Assembly (NCBI RefSeq): GCF_002095575.1
Contig: NZ_MLJJ01000003.1
Span: forward strand, 1-64,000
DNA from: Pantoea septica
Lineage (GTDB): Bacteria > Pseudomonadota > Gammaproteobacteria > Enterobacterales > Enterobacteriaceae
Direction of reading: 5' to 3'
Length of the DNA stretch: 64,000 bases
Part shown: positions 63,262 through 64,000 of the stretch, piece after piece
Position numbering within the stretch: the first letter of the stretch is position 1
Layout of the letters: every line of letters begins with the position of its first letter
The notes under the pieces: model-generated
Seen by the model: only the letters and a program-made list of their open reading frames with translations
What the model was told of the DNA's origin: nothing
Database searches by the model: none
Position numbers and translations under genes: made by a program

Positions 63262-64000
63262 ATGAAATACCACGCTCTTTATATCGCGCTTGCGCTGGCC
63301 AGCGCCTCCTCCGCGCAGGCCGTCACGCTGCGCATCGCCGATCAGAAAGGCAATATGCGCGCCGAGATGACGGCGGCGCATCAGCTCGACAAGCTAAGCT
63401 ACGCTATCGAGTGGGCGGAATTTCCCGCCGCCGCGCCGCTGGCGGAGGCGCTTAATGCGGGCGCGGTGGACGCGGGCATTATCGGCGACGCGCCGCTGCT
63501 CTTTTCGCTGGCCGCCGGCTCGCAGGTGAAAGCGGTGGCGGTCAGCAAGTCGGTGCCTGCCGGGCTGGCGGTGCTGGTGCGGCCGGATTCGCCCATCAAA
63601 ACCGCCGCCGATCTCAAAGGAAAAAGCATCGCCACCGGACGCGGCTCTATCGGCCATTTTCAGGCGCTGAAAACCCTGGAGCGGGCGGGGCTGAACGATA
63701 AAGATGTCAGCTGGCGCTTTTTACAGCCTGCCGATGCGCGCATCGCGCTTTCTAACGGCGCGGTAGACGCCTGGGCGACATGGGATCCCTATACCGCGCT
63801 GGCGGAAGTGACGCAGAGCGGCCGCATACTGGTCAACGGCGTGGGGCTCTCGACCGGCAACAGCTTTCTGGCCGCCACCGACGCCGCCATCAACGACCCC
63901 GAAAAGCGCGCCGCGCTCCAGGACTACGTCAACCGGCTGGCGGCGGCGGATCGCTGGGCCAACAGCCACGTCGCCGACTACGCGCAGACGCTGGCGAAAA
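63262..64000 (+). CDS. SsuA-like ABC transporter periplasmic binding protein (partial)
   Basis: Start of a periplasmic solute-binding protein of the aliphatic sulfonate/nitrate/taurine class; the reading frame is open at the window edge after about 246 codons. A signal peptide is seen (ALALASASSAQA, cleavage about residue 20). Typical SsuA/TauA segments follow: GAVDAGIIGDAPLLFSLAAG, LKGKSIATGRGSIGHFQALK and GAVDAWATWDPYTALAE. GGAGAA precedes the ATG. The ATPase and permease genes would be expected just outside. Sulfonates are the likely substrates, but other organic sulfur or nitrogen compounds are possible. Confidence 0.88.
   Translation, partial: MKYHALYIALALASASSAQAVTLRIADQKGNMRAEMTAAHQLDKLSYAIEWAEFPAAAPLAEALNAGAVDAGIIGDAPLLFSLAAGSQVKAVAVSKSVPAGLAVLVRPDSPIKTAADLKGKSIATGRGSIGHFQALKTLERAGLNDKDVSWRFLQPADARIALSNGAVDAWATWDPYTALAEVTQSGRILVNGVGLSTGNSFLAATDAAINDPEKRAALQDYVNRLAAADRWANSHVADYAQTLAK

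Overview
The window is dense, GC-rich (roughly 60%) enterobacterial chromosome. Gene content and order match the Escherichia coli replication-terminus region (rsxABC, ydgK, cnu, ydgJ, add, malY-malX-malI, ydgA, manA, fumC, tus). The inserted blocks (araBA/araFGHC, oqxAB, srfABC, barnase-barstar) differ from E. coli and suggest Erwiniaceae (Pantoea/Mixta/Erwinia) or a near relative; the genus is inferred from context, not proven. No rRNA, tRNA, CRISPR array, insertion sequence or prophage was recognised.

Layout. (1) 1-3889, minus strand: rsxC (cut by the window edge), rsxB and rsxA of the Rsx/Rnf electron-transfer complex, then ydgK and the nucleoid co-regulator cnu. (2) 4.3-17.7 kb: a sugar block inserted between cnu and ydgJ, which are close neighbours in E. 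coli. It holds the galactofuranose-type ABC transporter ytfQRT-yjfF, with CRP-like and GalR-like sites in a long leader; araBA on the minus strand; and the divergent arabinose ABC transporter plus regulator araFGH-araC. araD is absent. (3) 17.8-24.1 kb: ydgJ, add, malY, malX and malI, with two MalI-type operators. (4) 24.1-32.7 kb: a block in the position of E. coli hdhA-uidRABC. It encodes an SDR dehydrogenase, a creatinase/M24-fold protein lacking most metal ligands, a GMC flavin oxidoreductase, a frameshifted polyol-type MFS transporter, a metallo-beta-lactamase-fold hydrolase, a divergent ROK regulator and a sugar-porter MFS protein. It looks like an uncharacterised catabolic locus. (5) 32.8-38.3 kb: ydgA, manA, fumC and tus, with two tandem Ter sites just upstream of tus.

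(6) 38.4-45.9 kb: an MFS protein, then the complete oqxR / oqxAB / rarA multidrug-efflux module with a small zinc-ribbon membrane protein inside it. (7) 45.9-53.3 kb: an exported barnase-like ribonuclease with its barstar inhibitor, convergent with srfABC (srfA carries a one-base frameshift). (8) 53.4-57.4 kb: a BenE-family transporter and its divergent XRE-cupin regulator, separated by an array of three operator-like palindromes at exact 27-bp spacing; then an operon of MarR regulator, isochorismatase-family hydrolase and AbrB-family membrane protein. (9) 57.4-64 kb: the TonB-dependent receptor pqqU (yncD), a beta-hydroxyacid dehydrogenase with an AraC regulator, a long-type 2-isopropylmalate synthase whose 3' end overlaps the AraC gene by 80 bp, and the start of an SsuA-like binding protein.

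The main themes are uptake and use of sugars (pentose, furanose, maltose-regulon and polyol-type), export and efflux, and replication termination. Two genes (MFS at 27.7-29.0 kb and srfA) each carry one single-base frameshift; assembly error and real decay cannot be told apart from the sequence alone.
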